Origin: SXRF01 sp039808985
GTDB taxonomy: Bacteria > Pseudomonadota > Alphaproteobacteria > Rickettsiales > SXRF01
Assembly: GCA_039808985.1 (NCBI GenBank)
Contig: JBDHUC010000004.1
Coordinates: 1-64,000 of the forward strand
Direction of reading: 5' to 3'
Length of the DNA stretch: 64,000 bases
Shown: piece by piece, positions 16,710 through 25,233 of the stretch
Layout: each line of letters starts with the position of its first letter
Numbering within the stretch: the stretch's first letter is position 1
Translations under genes and position numbers: made by a program
Notes under the pieces: model-generated
Database searches by the model: none
What the model saw: only the letters and a program-made list of their open reading frames with translations
What the model was told of the DNA's origin: nothing

Positions 16710-17993
16710 TTATACAACCTCCAAAACCCGCCCCGCAAGATATAAAGATCCGCAGATACAAACGATAGAGAGCTGGTTGCCATTATTTTTTACATGCTCC
16801 GCTATGGTTTGCAACGCATTTTCAACGCTCTGGCAGCTTTGTGATTTCATGCCCAGTTCGCCTGCTGCCTGCGCAATAGCTGAGGCAGGTTGGGTATTGG
16901 ATTCATTGACTATTGTAACAGCACACAGCATTTCCACATACGGCGCAAGATTGGCGAGGAATTGTTTTATATCCTTTCCTTTTATCATGCCGCAAACAAG
17001 GTATATTTTCTTATCTTTTGCCTGCCCGGAAAGCCATTGTCCCAGCACTTCTCCGCCTTGCGGATTATGCCCGCCATCTAAATAAAGCTCCATGCTTTCG
17101 GGTAGCAATTTGCGGTATGGGTGACTGGTTAAATGCTGGAGGCGCGCAGGCCATACAGCATTGGCAAGCCCGTCTTTAATATGCTCCGCCTTCACTTTAA
17201 ATTGCGGCAATAGCGAAAGCACAGCAACCGCCGTTGCTGCATTGTCATATTGGTGCTCTCCTGCCAGCGCCGGATTAAGCGGAATATTTACATCGCCGGA
17301 TACATAATTATGGTTTTCCACATTCCAGTCGCGCCCCATCATGAATAACGGCGCATCCATCTTTGCCGCCGCCTCCTCTATTAGTTTCGCAACTTCCGGC
17401 AACTGCCTGCCGACAACGCATGGCACCCCGCGCTTGATAATTCCAACCTTCTCCGATGTTATTTTCGCAAGCGTATCACCCAGATATTCCGTATGATCCA
17501 TAGAAATAGGGGTAATGGCGCAGCAAACAGGTTTTTCAACTACATTGGTGGCGTCCAGCCTGCCCCCCAGCCCGGTTTCGAGCAATAAAACATCGGCTGG
17601 TTTTTCCGCAAAAGCCACAAACGCCGCCGCTGTCACCGCCTCAAAAAAAGTTGCCTGCTGCTGTTGCAATGTCGGAGAAATATGGCGGAAAAGCTTTTCA
17701 ATGGCCGCATTTTCAATCGGCTTTCCCTGTAGCAATATCCTCTCGTTGAAATGCACAAGATGCGGCGATGTATAGCGATGAACCCGGTATCCAGCCGCTT
17801 CCAGTATATGATGCAGATATACAACCAGCGAGCCTTTGCCGTTAGTCCCTGCCACGTGGATAACCGGGGGCAATCTCCTATGCGGATTTCCAAGCAATGA
17901 AAGCAGGCGCACCATGCGGTCGAGCGACAAGTCAATCCCTGCAATCAACGGGTGCTGCAGGCGTTTCAGGAATGCTTCAATTACTGCGCTCAT
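16710..17993 (-). CDS. folC: bifunctional folylpolyglutamate/dihydrofolate synthase FolC
   Basis: ATP-dependent addition of glutamate to dihydropteroate and folates. The 427-residue Mur-ligase-like protein has the P-loop HVAGTNGKGSLVVYL near residue 46, FEAVTAAAF, LLLETGLGGRLDATNVV, ITPISMDHTEYLG, and DGGHNPQGGEVLGQWL in the C-terminal domain. It overlaps folKP by four bases (ATGA). The last 15 codons lie in the 46-bp sequence duplicated at 15908-15953, so the present C-terminus (LEVV) was probably formed or replaced by the event that placed the toxin-antitoxin module here. Confidence 0.95.
   Translation of the reverse strand: MSAVIEAFLKRLQHPLIAGIDLSLDRMVRLLSLLGNPHRRLPPVIHVAGTNGKGSLVVYLHHILEAAGYRVHRYTSPHLVHFNERILLQGKPIENAAIEKLFRHISPTLQQQQATFFEAVTAAAFVAFAEKPADVLLLETGLGGRLDATNVVEKPVCCAITPISMDHTEYLGDTLAKITSEKVGIIKRGVPCVVGRQLPEVAKLIEEAAAKMDAPLFMMGRDWNVENHNYVSGDVNIPLNPALAGEHQYDNAATAVAVLSLLPQFKVKAEHIKDGLANAVWPARLQHLTSHPYRKLLPESMELYLDGGHNPQGGEVLGQWLSGQAKDKKIYLVCGMIKGKDIKQFLANLAPYVEMLCAVTIVNESNTQPASAIAQAAGELGMKSQSCQSVENALQTIAEHVKNNGNQLSIVCICGSLYLAGRVLEVV
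16715..16760 (-). repeat. 46-bp direct repeat within the folC 3' end
   Basis: Second copy of the perfect 46-bp repeat (other copy 15908-15953), here part of the live folC gene. The pair brackets 761 bases that contain only the toxin-antitoxin operon and its promoter. Confidence 0.9.
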
Positions 17994-19228
17994 AACACCT
18001 CTGTCTTATGCCGTTTAATATTATGCACCCGCAGGTAATCAACGCCCTTATCCGCAAGAATTTGGGAGATTTTTATGGTCGCGTCATCGCCTGCCACATC
18101 ACCAAGAAACGACTTCCTTGAATGACCAAAAAGCACTGGGACTCCGAGTTCAGCGAATCTTTCTGCGCCGTTTATAATAGCCATTGATTGCTGTGCATTC
18201 TTACCAAAACCAATGCCAGGATCAAATATCAGCCTTTCGCGCCCAATCCCTGCCTTTTCCAGCTCAGCAAAACGCTTTTTCGCCCATTTAATGATTAACT
18301 CCACCGGATCATGCTTTTCGGGCAAAATAATATTCTTATCCGCTGGCACGCTTAGGGAATGCATAACCACTAATTTACAGTCTGAACCACGCACAGATTC
18401 AACCATTTCCTGGTTAGAAAATCCTGAAACATCGTTTACCCAGCCTGCGCCGAGGGCAATTGCTTTCGCGGCTGTCTGCGGATGGCGCGTATCAATACTG
18501 AAATAAACTTTAGATTGCAATGAAAGCAACACAGGCTCAAGCCTCTCCCATTCCTGTTCATGTGTAAGCGCAGTTGCACTTGGGCGGGTGGATTCTGCCC
18601 CGATATCTATAATATCTGCGCCATCTTCTATCATTTCATCAATAGCTTTCAGCGCGGTTTGCGGGCTTAAATTCTTTCCGCCATCGGAAAATGAATCCGG
18701 CGTAATATTTATTATACCAGTCAGCTTCGGGCTTTTTACCAGTTTAAGTTCATTTTGCGCAAAGCCAGCGGCCAGTTCCCCAGCAGTTTTTTTAACCAGG
18801 GGATGCACCCAGGCAGGAGCGAGCGATGCCAATGGAAGCAAGGCAAAATCACGCTTTAAAAGCTCCCTGTGCGGTATTTTCAGAGCTGGTATATCCACTA
18901 CCATGCTGCCCATTGCCAGTATATCAATATCAATCTCGCGTGGGCTCCAATGCCCTGCCTTATTGCGCCCAAGCTGCTGTTCTATGTTCTGTGTAATAGC
19001 CAGCAAATCCGATGGTTTCATTGTGGTTTCTCCCACAAGCGCCATATTGTAAAATGGCATATCCCATGATTGCGGCGCACCATCAGGCAGCAAAGCACTT
19101 GATTCAAATAATGGGGAAAGCCTGATATTTTCTATATAGCTGGAAAGAGCGCAAACTGCCCCCCCAAGATTTTGACGCCTGTTGCCAACATTACTTCCCA
19201 AGCCTAATATTACTTCGCTTTTATTCAT
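17990..19228 (-). CDS. FolK-FolP fusion (HPPK-DHPS)
   Basis: One polypeptide of 412 residues for two successive folate steps: pyrophosphorylation of 6-hydroxymethyl-dihydropterin, then condensation with p-aminobenzoate. Residues 1 to about 155 are FolK (LGLGSNVGNRRQNL, then GRNKAGHWSPREIDIDIL). From about 165 it is FolP (LTGIINITPDSFSDGGK, DIGAESTRPSA, DPGIGFGK, FGHSRKSFLG). The linker is short. Separate folK and folP genes are commoner; FolKP fusions are known in Rickettsia and eukaryotes. It heads the folKP-folC operon and diverges from pabC, with a 57-base intergenic region. Confidence 0.95.
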   Translation of the reverse strand: MNKSEVILGLGSNVGNRRQNLGGAVCALSSYIENIRLSPLFESSALLPDGAPQSWDMPFYNMALVGETTMKPSDLLAITQNIEQQLGRNKAGHWSPREIDIDILAMGSMVVDIPALKIPHRELLKRDFALLPLASLAPAWVHPLVKKTAGELAAGFAQNELKLVKSPKLTGIINITPDSFSDGGKNLSPQTALKAIDEMIEDGADIIDIGAESTRPSATALTHEQEWERLEPVLLSLQSKVYFSIDTRHPQTAAKAIALGAGWVNDVSGFSNQEMVESVRGSDCKLVVMHSLSVPADKNIILPEKHDPVELIIKWAKKRFAELEKAGIGRERLIFDPGIGFGKNAQQSMAIINGAERFAELGVPVLFGHSRKSFLGDVAGDDATIKISQILADKGVDYLRVHNIKRHKTEVL

Positions 19229-19285
19229 TTTTTATCTATAAAGCCTGGGAACAAATAACTCAACCGTGTTTTATATAAGTAATTT

Positions 19286-20119
19286 ATGGCTTACGCTGTC
19301 TTTAACCACAGACTTGTTGACGAAAATGAAATATCAATTTCCCCGCAGGATCGCGGCTTTCGGTATGGCGATGGCATATTCGATACGCTTATTGTCAGGA
19401 GCAGCGGAATATATCAGCTTGATTGGCATTTAGGGCGTTTAAAACATGGCCTGAAAGCCGTAAAAATAAACTTTGACATCTCAGCATTGCCAGGATTATG
19501 CAGGCAATTACTTGATTCAAACCGCTTCAGCTCTGGCCTGCTGCGCATACAGATAACAAGGGGAATAGGTGGGCGCGGCTACCTGCCTGATATATCGTCA
19601 GAACCTACGCTTATTATTGAAACCATACATCTTAATGATATTGGCAGGTCGCCGCTAAGCCTTTGGAAAAGCAGCTATGAAAAGCCAAATCCTGCAGCGC
19701 TTCCGGTGCGCTTCAAGCTGGCGCAGGGCCTGAATTCCACCCTGGCAAAGCTGGAAGCCTCTGAAAATGGCTGCCATGACGCCATTTTACTTAACAGCTC
19801 CGGGCATATATGCGAAACTGCTGCTGCTAATATTTTCTGGATAAAAAAAGGCATTTTATACACCCCGTCCCTGGCATGCGGCATCCTGGATGGCAGCATC
19901 CGCGCAGCAATAATAAGGCTATGGGACGGTGAATTACATGAAGTTGAGGAAAAGCTCGAAACGCTGGAAACGGCAGATTCCGTATTTACAACCAATGTAG
20001 CGCATAAAATAGCAGCCGTGAACGAATTAAAGCCCATTGGGCTTAAATGGGAAAGCAGTGAACATGCGGCGAAAATGCTGGCCATACTTGAAAATGACAT
20101 AAATAACTTGAGTAAATAA
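19286..20119 (+). CDS. pabC: aminodeoxychorismate lyase PabC (class IV aminotransferase fold)
   Basis: PLP enzyme probably splitting 4-amino-4-deoxychorismate into p-aminobenzoate and pyruvate. The 277 residues show QDRGFRYGDGIFDTL, the PLP lysine in RFKLAQGLNSTLAK, then a GHICETAAANIFWIK strand and a TTNVAHKIAAV segment close to the C-terminus. Class IV also includes branched-chain and D-amino acid aminotransferases. The PabC reading is favoured by the adjoining folKP, folC and pabB. It is followed by a terminator-like hairpin. Confidence 0.82.
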   Translation: MAYAVFNHRLVDENEISISPQDRGFRYGDGIFDTLIVRSSGIYQLDWHLGRLKHGLKAVKINFDISALPGLCRQLLDSNRFSSGLLRIQITRGIGGRGYLPDISSEPTLIIETIHLNDIGRSPLSLWKSSYEKPNPAALPVRFKLAQGLNSTLAKLEASENGCHDAILLNSSGHICETAAANIFWIKKGILYTPSLACGILDGSIRAAIIRLWDGELHEVEEKLETLETADSVFTTNVAHKIAAVNELKPIGLKWESSEHAAKMLAILENDINNLSK

Positions 20120-20131
20120 GAGCTTTCCTCT

Positions 20132-20161
20132 ATCACTCACTTAGAGTGATTCAACTTTTTT
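20132..20161 (+). terminator. rho-independent terminator after pabC
   Basis: The stem ATCACTC/GAGTGAT has seven pairs and a five-base loop (ACTTA), followed by TCAAC and six T residues. It ends 15 bases before the next gene start, so that gene would need readthrough or its own promoter. Confidence 0.6.
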
Positions 20162-20175
20162 AAAATGGATTTACA

Positions 20176-21930
20176 ATGCGTAAAATAATAGTGGTGGGAC
20201 TACCGGCATTTATTGTTACAGTCGCTGTTGCCCTCAGCATCACATGGTTTTACCGTGCTAATACCATAAAAAAGAATATAGAGGCCGCTTTTAAATCAGT
20301 AATTATTGGCGATACCAAGATAACTTACGACAACATATCTGTCAGCGGTTTTCCTGCCAATATGGATGTAACTATCACAAAACCGCACATATCAATGAAT
20401 GTGACCAAATTTGCAAACAGTATTAACCTGGAAAGAACGCTGAAAATACAAACTCTTCCACAATGGAATGAGGATGTAACCATAGATGGCGATATAAAAC
20501 TGAGCGTAAATATTTTTTCTAATAAATTCAGCATCCAGACAAATGGCAACATATTAAGCAAAAGCAATATATCTGGCAAAGATCTTAGCTATATTGTAAA
20601 ACCAAACAACGTGTCGGTATGCGAACTTACCACCTCCAATCATAGCGGATTATTTGGTAACTTATGGGATTTCCATACCTGGATGAATGACAGCAATAAC
20701 TTCCTGCGTGATCTCAGGTCGGCCGACTGTGTAACATCAGCATTTACCATGACTTCTGCCATAACGAATGAACAGGCCGCAAGCTCCGATGGTGGCCGTT
20801 TTTATATATCACGCACCCCAGGCAATGGCATGTCGGCAATACGTGTCTACCTGCTTGCCAGCAATGTTGAGGCGACTAAAGCCTATGACGATATTTACTC
20901 CGCCTATATACATGCATTCTCACCCGGCTTAAATTTTATAAGCCCTTCCATATTGGGAAAGCAGAATATTGAAATAGATCTTTCATATTCAGGAACAGAG
21001 GATTGGAGCAAACCGAATTCCAACCAGTTCCCTCTCGAAGCAAAAATTAACAAGCTGCATATATCCAATGCCGCCTATCAGATTGATTCATCCCTGGATT
21101 TCAGCAATATATTCAAGGGTAACACAAGGAATGTGGCCCTGAATTATAAAACAGAAGGTACTGCCGGTGATTTATTTCGTAATATGCTGCGTAGCCATTT
21201 ATATGACGTTACAAATGCTATCACAACAAACCCTGCTGCAATCAACGAAACCAATAAGGAAATAATCGAGGCCAGAAGGAGGATAGCAATGATCCCTCCT
21301 GAGAAAATGGATCAGATAATAAACTCTATTATTCCTGATTTTGCGCAACTTGGTAAAATTACCACGGCAATTAATATTAATTACGCTGGTGATGACAAGT
21401 TAAGTGCATACAAAGTAAATCTTGAGTCCCTTGAATTATCAACAGCCCCTTATGGGATAACAACCAGCGGGACATGGCAGAAATCCGGCAGCGATTCTCC
21501 CATGTCTGGCAATTTATCAGTCATTTGCAATAACTGTTCTGCTTTAATTGACAAAGGCATTTCTTATCTAAGGGAGCTAAACGAAGGAATGACATTATTA
21601 TCCAGCAATAAACTTCAGGATCTGAATATTTCCGATGAAACCATAAATGGCCTTAAAGCCTTCCTCCATGAATTAAATCCCGATGGCTATAACGGCAATA
21701 AAAACAACCTTAAATTTGATATAGTTAACAACGGGCAGGCGCTGAGCGTTAATGGCAAGAACATAATTGAGATAGCGCAGATATTTGGCAAAACAATCGG
21801 GCCGACATTGCCTAAAAACGCTATGAAGATTCCTCCGGCCAGTCCGCCTATTATTAATGAGCCAGCTTCCAAACCGCCGGTTTCTGCCCAGCCGGTTCAG
21901 ACACCACCAGCCAGCTCCAAGAAGAAATAA
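20176..21930 (+). CDS. DUF2125-like membrane-anchored protein
   Basis: A 584-residue protein with a single N-terminal membrane helix (residues 5-26) and a large extracytoplasmic part. The start MRKIIVVGLPAFIVTVAVALSITWF followed by YDNISVSGFPANMDVTITKPHIS is typical of alphaproteobacterial DUF2125 proteins, where the GFP-type turn after the first strands recurs. The body is rich in Asn, Ser and Ile and reads as repeated beta strands. The C-terminal 35 residues are a Pro/Ala-rich tail ending in KKK. No enzymatic motif is seen. It sits between pabC and pabB. Confidence 0.72.
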   Translation: MRKIIVVGLPAFIVTVAVALSITWFYRANTIKKNIEAAFKSVIIGDTKITYDNISVSGFPANMDVTITKPHISMNVTKFANSINLERTLKIQTLPQWNEDVTIDGDIKLSVNIFSNKFSIQTNGNILSKSNISGKDLSYIVKPNNVSVCELTTSNHSGLFGNLWDFHTWMNDSNNFLRDLRSADCVTSAFTMTSAITNEQAASSDGGRFYISRTPGNGMSAIRVYLLASNVEATKAYDDIYSAYIHAFSPGLNFISPSILGKQNIEIDLSYSGTEDWSKPNSNQFPLEAKINKLHISNAAYQIDSSLDFSNIFKGNTRNVALNYKTEGTAGDLFRNMLRSHLYDVTNAITTNPAAINETNKEIIEARRRIAMIPPEKMDQIINSIIPDFAQLGKITTAININYAGDDKLSAYKVNLESLELSTAPYGITTSGTWQKSGSDSPMSGNLSVICNNCSALIDKGISYLRELNEGMTLLSSNKLQDLNISDETINGLKAFLHELNPDGYNGNKNNLKFDIVNNGQALSVNGKNIIEIAQIFGKTIGPTLPKNAMKIPPASPPIINEPASKPPVSAQPVQTPPASSKKK

Positions 21931-21942
21931 TATTACGGAATA

Positions 21943-22155
21943 TTATTTATCTGCTCGTTTAGGTATGGTTGGAATTTCATCAGGGGCAAGTGCGCGCACA
22001 TCTACCGCATGTCCCGAGCGCAGGAACCTGGCTTCATGCATTACTGCTTCCATTGCCTCGGCTGATAATGATTGCGGCGGGTTTTTAGCTGGCTTAGCCC
22101 TTGTCCTGCCTGCCATGCTTTTGATATAAAAAACAATATTCTTAAATATTTGCAT
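21943..22155 (-). CDS. small basic protein, uncertain
   Basis: An open frame of 70 residues, convergent with the DUF2125 gene. An internal start at 22116 gives MAGRTRAKPAKNPPQSLSAE and is the more protein-like form; neither start has a ribosome site. The composition (Arg/Lys/Pro-rich N-terminus, SAEAMEAVMHEARFLRSG helix, charged tail) looks like a small conserved alphaproteobacterial protein, but I recognise no family. An overlapping plus-strand frame is less convincing. Confidence 0.42.
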   Translation of the reverse strand: MQIFKNIVFYIKSMAGRTRAKPAKNPPQSLSAEAMEAVMHEARFLRSGHAVDVRALAPDEIPTIPKRADK

Positions 22156-22175
22156 AAGCTATTATTATACTAAAT

Positions 22176-23468
22176 ATGATAACACCACAATATATACCGC
22201 AAACCCTGCCCTGGCGCCATCCTTTTGAGCTGGCCCAGACTATAGATGAACAACATTGGGTGCTGCTTTATTCCGGCGTACGCAACAATTATTCTGGCCG
22301 CTATAGCCTTATGGCCTGTGGCCTTAGGGAGCATATAACATCTTCATCATTTACAGAATTCGGGCAGCGCCTTTCCCACAGCAATCATAAATTCGACAAT
22401 TCATGGTTTGGCTATCTGGGATATGGGTTAAAGGACACGCTGGAGAATTTACGGGCAGACGAACCAGGCTGGCTGGATATGCCAGACCTATATATGATGA
22501 ATTTTCATAATATCTATCAGTTCGATCATGACAATAAAACATTGCTCCTGTGGAGCGATGGCAGGCATGAATTAAAAACAGGGCCAGCCCGGCAAAAGCC
22601 TGCCATCCCGGACATAACAGCCATCCATTCCAATATGACGCGCAATGAATATTTAGAAAAAGCGCAACATGTTATTGATAAGATATATGCAGGCGACCTA
22701 TACCAGGCCAACCTCACCCGAAAATTTTACGGTGAATTCAAAGAAAAACCAAATCATTTCCAGGTATTTTCAACTCTTTGCGAAATAAGCCCTGCGCCTT
22801 ATAGCTCCTTTATCCGCATGGATGACAGCTACATAATCTCTTCAAGCCCGGAATTATTTTTAAATATAGACGCTGACGGCAATATCTCAACCCATCCTAT
22901 AAAAGGAACCGCCCCACGTGGTGCCGATAAAAAAACCGATGATGAACTGCGCGAGCAGTTAAGCAACAGCGAAAAAGACCGCGCCGAAAACCTTATGATT
23001 GTTGACCTTATGCGCAACGACCTGGCAAAATGCTGCGTGGCAGGCAGCGTAAAAACCGATTCGCTTTTCGATGTAACAACCCATGCCACCATCCACCATC
23101 TCTCAAGCGCGGTAAGCGGAAAAAAACGCGAAGATTGCAGCACTATAGAGGCAGTAAAAGCTATATTCCCGCCCGGATCCATGACCGGCGCTCCCAAAAT
23201 AAGCGCGATGAATCTATGCAGCGAGCTGGAAAAAATAAAGCGTGGGGTTTATGCTGGTGCAACAGGCTGGTTCGGTGGCGATGGCAGTTGCGATCTCTCA
23301 GTAGTGATACGCACATTGCTTATAAAAGGAAATAAATTTGAGTTCCAGGTTGGCGGTGGGATAGTGGCCGACTCAACCCCGCAAAAAGAACTGGATGAAT
23401 TGATAAGCAAGGCAAAAGGAATAATGCTTACTCTCAATATTCCACTCGACAGCAACGCCATGCTGTGA
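22176..23468 (+). CDS. pabB: aminodeoxychorismate synthase component I PabB
   Basis: Chorismate-using enzyme of p-aminobenzoate synthesis; it needs a glutaminase partner, for which TrpG (44359-44928) could serve since no pabA is seen here. The 430 residues have PIKGTAPRG with the Lys that forms a covalent intermediate in PabB (TrpE enzymes have Ala here), AENLMIVDLMRNDL, PPGSMTGAPKI, GVYAGATGWFG and VGGGIVADS. The TrpE regulatory LLES motif is absent. Together with pabC and folKP-folC it forms a dispersed folate cluster. Confidence 0.92.
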   Translation: MITPQYIPQTLPWRHPFELAQTIDEQHWVLLYSGVRNNYSGRYSLMACGLREHITSSSFTEFGQRLSHSNHKFDNSWFGYLGYGLKDTLENLRADEPGWLDMPDLYMMNFHNIYQFDHDNKTLLLWSDGRHELKTGPARQKPAIPDITAIHSNMTRNEYLEKAQHVIDKIYAGDLYQANLTRKFYGEFKEKPNHFQVFSTLCEISPAPYSSFIRMDDSYIISSSPELFLNIDADGNISTHPIKGTAPRGADKKTDDELREQLSNSEKDRAENLMIVDLMRNDLAKCCVAGSVKTDSLFDVTTHATIHHLSSAVSGKKREDCSTIEAVKAIFPPGSMTGAPKISAMNLCSELEKIKRGVYAGATGWFGGDGSCDLSVVIRTLLIKGNKFEFQVGGGIVADSTPQKELDELISKAKGIMLTLNIPLDSNAML

Positions 23469-23505
23469 GGCGCACAGCGACCACCTGTCGCCCCGCACCC
23501 GACCC
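23463..23505. repeat. degenerate repeat fragments after pabB
   Basis: CTGTGAGGCGCACAG is a hairpin like the left arm of family B (compare 32861 and 33010). CTGTCGCCCCGCA looks like a truncated left end of family A. Both abut the full copy that starts at 23506, so repeats have inserted next to or into one another. Confidence 0.6.
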
Positions 23506-23579
23506 CTGTCACCCCGCACTTGTTGCGGGGTCTGGAGCTTAGGCCTAATACCTGATACCGCCATCCGGCAGCATGACAA
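23506..23579 (+). repeat. palindromic repeat family A, complete copy
   Basis: About 74 bp beginning CTGTCACCCCGC and ending GGCAGCATGACA. Hairpins are CCCCGCA/TTGCGGGG and CCGCC/GGCAG. It has the same order and spacing as the copy at 4691-4760. Confidence 0.88.
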
Positions 23580-23589
23580 GCTGGGAAAA

Positions 23590-23638
23590 TATCCTGAGAT
23601 CCTGTGCTACGGCTTCGCCGTCCACAGGACGACACCAA
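23590..23638 (-). repeat. palindromic repeat family B, half element
   Basis: Hairpin GATCCTGTG...CACAGGAC with inner stem ACGGC/GCCGT, then GACAC. It is the reverse complement of the left hairpin of the copy at 50747-50833. Confidence 0.8.
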
Positions 23639-23652
23639 CACTCACACTAATA

Positions 23653-24387
23653 CTAAACCCTGATACCCATGGCCTTATTAGCGCCGCCATGCAAAGCCGA
23701 TGCATAAACAAGCGCAGCACCACCTGCAATTTTACCAAGCTGCTTGCCAATGCTGCCTTGGCGTTCACCATTTTCGTTAACTTCAGGAGAAATAAGTTGC
23801 TTTGTTCCGCTTATGATAGAGCCAAGCCCGACAACAACACCAGCTCCGCGAATTCCTTTTTCAAATTTGCCTGCGCCATTGCCAAAATTGCCTCCAGCAG
23901 AAGCAGCAGCCTTTTGAACCACATTAAGCTCTTTAAACGCTTTAGCTTTTGGTTCCAAGGCTCTGGTTGCATCTGCAATTTTATCCTCAATAGCTTTAAT
24001 CACTTTCCCGTCAGCTTTAGCTTCCAAAGCTGCGGCGCGTTCCTTGTGCAATCCTTGTAAAGCCGCAGTTTCCGCAGGCAATACCTCAGAAAGGACTTTT
24101 CCATCCCGCCCTCTGTTAAAAGTTTCGGAGATTTTATTATAACTGTCCTTAATCCCAGCTTTTTGAGCCCCTTCAGCCTCTATTTTTTCACGCTTATTAG
24201 GAGTTTTAAAAGGTTGCTCGGAAGTATGCTCACTCTTGGCATACACGTTTTCTACCGGTTTCTGGCCCATATAAGGAGTCTTAGGCCCTATCTGCTCCTG
24301 ATATTGCTCTGGATTAATTATATAAGGAGTCTTAGGCCCTATCTGCTCCTGATATTGCTCTGGATTAATTTTAGTTTCTTCAGTCAT
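23653..24387 (-). CDS. unknown protein with 17-residue tandem duplication
   Basis: No family recognised. The 244-residue soluble protein starts at 24387 after GGAG. Residues 7-40 are two nearly identical 17-residue units (INPEQYQEQIGPKTPYI then the same ending in M). The middle (about 95-160) is Ala/Lys/Glu-rich and probably a helical coiled coil (HKERAAALEAKADGKVIKAIEDKI). The C-terminus is Gly/Ala-rich and mildly hydrophobic (GVVVGLGSIISG, GKIAGGAALVYASA). There is no signal peptide. Such layout occurs in secreted effectors and surface-associated proteins of host-associated bacteria, but that is only a resemblance. Confidence 0.7.
   Translation of the reverse strand: MTEETKINPEQYQEQIGPKTPYIINPEQYQEQIGPKTPYMGQKPVENVYAKSEHTSEQPFKTPNKREKIEAEGAQKAGIKDSYNKISETFNRGRDGKVLSEVLPAETAALQGLHKERAAALEAKADGKVIKAIEDKIADATRALEPKAKAFKELNVVQKAAASAGGNFGNGAGKFEKGIRGAGVVVGLGSIISGTKQLISPEVNENGERQGSIGKQLGKIAGGAALVYASALHGGANKAMGIRV
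24269..24370 (-). repeat. 51-bp tandem duplication
   Basis: Two adjacent copies of a 51-base unit (period 17 codons), 49 bases of which are identical between copies. It lies in frame at the N-terminus of the gene at 23653-24387. The near identity suggests a recent slippage event. Confidence 0.92.
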
Positions 24388-24500
24388 GGCATCTCCGGCA
24401 CTAAATTATCTATATTTGTTTATACAACTTACCCTCAGTATAATTAAAATAAATAGTTTTTGTGTTACAGTTTTATGAACTTTAGGATTAAAGGCCGCGA

Positions 24501-24956
24501 TCACTGTAACAATTCATAGTTACCCGCAGAAAACATAGATTTTTCAGCTATCCTCCGCCGTGCAAGCCCGCTTTGTATAACTCCCCCGGCATAAACCCAG
24601 CGCATAAATTCGCCTGCTGCCAGATTGGGCTTTCCTGCATTCAAATAACGCAGTAATGTTGATTTTTCAAAGGCTTTACAGCCAATATTATAGGCAAGGC
24701 TGCATATGGCGTCGAACTGGTTTTGCAACAAGCCCACCTTAACCATCCCGGAAACGGCATCTCCAACTCTATTAACATCCTGTTTTAGCAGAGTTTCAGC
24801 CCCTACAACATCTATACCTCCAGCAGGAAAATCCTCACCCACCCTTATGACATGCCCATAACCTATAGTCATTTTCCCGGCAGGGCATAAATATGGCTGT
24901 GGCGAAAAACCCTCAAACTGCTTAATGAGGTCTATGCCTTTTTGCGATAGCTGCAT
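24501..24956 (-). CDS. phage-type lysozyme (GH24 endolysin, Cys variant)
   Basis: Muramidase of 151 residues, cutting the glycan of peptidoglycan. The catalytic pattern E-x8-C-x5-T is seen as Glu15, Cys24 and Thr30, with IGYGH directly after. This is the P1/P22-type variant in which Cys replaces the T4 Asp. LAYNIGCKAFEKSTLLRYLN and FMRWVYAGGVIQSGLARRRIAE match the family C-terminal part. No signal or SAR segment is visible. The start at 24956 lies four bases after the preceding stop; a TTG at 24989 would extend it by 11 residues. It is the last gene of a three-gene phage-like unit. Confidence 0.93.
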   Translation of the reverse strand: MQLSQKGIDLIKQFEGFSPQPYLCPAGKMTIGYGHVIRVGEDFPAGGIDVVGAETLLKQDVNRVGDAVSGMVKVGLLQNQFDAICSLAYNIGCKAFEKSTLLRYLNAGKPNLAAGEFMRWVYAGGVIQSGLARRRIAEKSMFSAGNYELLQ

Positions 24957-24960
24957 AAAA

Positions 24961-25233
24961 TCAATTATCGCTAAAGCGGTTACGGACAATCCCCACAGCG
25001 TATTTTATAGATTCAACATCTTCCTTCATGGCCTGGATTCGCTCGTCGATACGCACCAGTTTCTCAGCAAAATCCGCCGTGCCAATTATCTCATGCTCCA
25101 GCGTACCCACCCTTGAATTAAGCTGTGTCGCCCACACCAGCGCCGCGCCGATCTGTAAAAACAGCGTAACCAGCAGGGCAATAGGGATGCGTTTATCCAC
25201 CCGCCAGTTGCTTATGTCATTTTCGTCTATCAT
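24961..25233 (-). CDS. membrane/coiled-coil protein of phage-like unit (holin-like candidate)
   Basis: A 90-residue protein with one membrane helix (about 17-37, IPIALLVTLFLQIGAALVWA) and a C-terminal coiled-coil-like region (VGTLEHEI, VRIDERIQAMKEDVESI). The start at 25233 overlaps the DUF2793 stop by ATGA; a start four codons earlier (25245) is less likely. Small proteins of this layout lie next to endolysin genes in alphaproteobacterial phages and gene transfer agents. A holin or spanin-like role is inferred from position only. Confidence 0.68.
   Translation of the reverse strand: MIDENDISNWRVDKRIPIALLVTLFLQIGAALVWATQLNSRVGTLEHEIIGTADFAEKLVRIDERIQAMKEDVESIKYAVGIVRNRFSDN

Noticed and set aside
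21857..22129. 90-residue plus-strand frame overlapping the DUF2125 end
   Set aside because: It overlaps a well-supported gene and has Arg/Ser-rich, shadow-like composition; the minus-strand frame is somewhat better.
24269..24370. CRISPR array
   Set aside because: Only two adjacent units, no spacers, and both are in frame in a gene.
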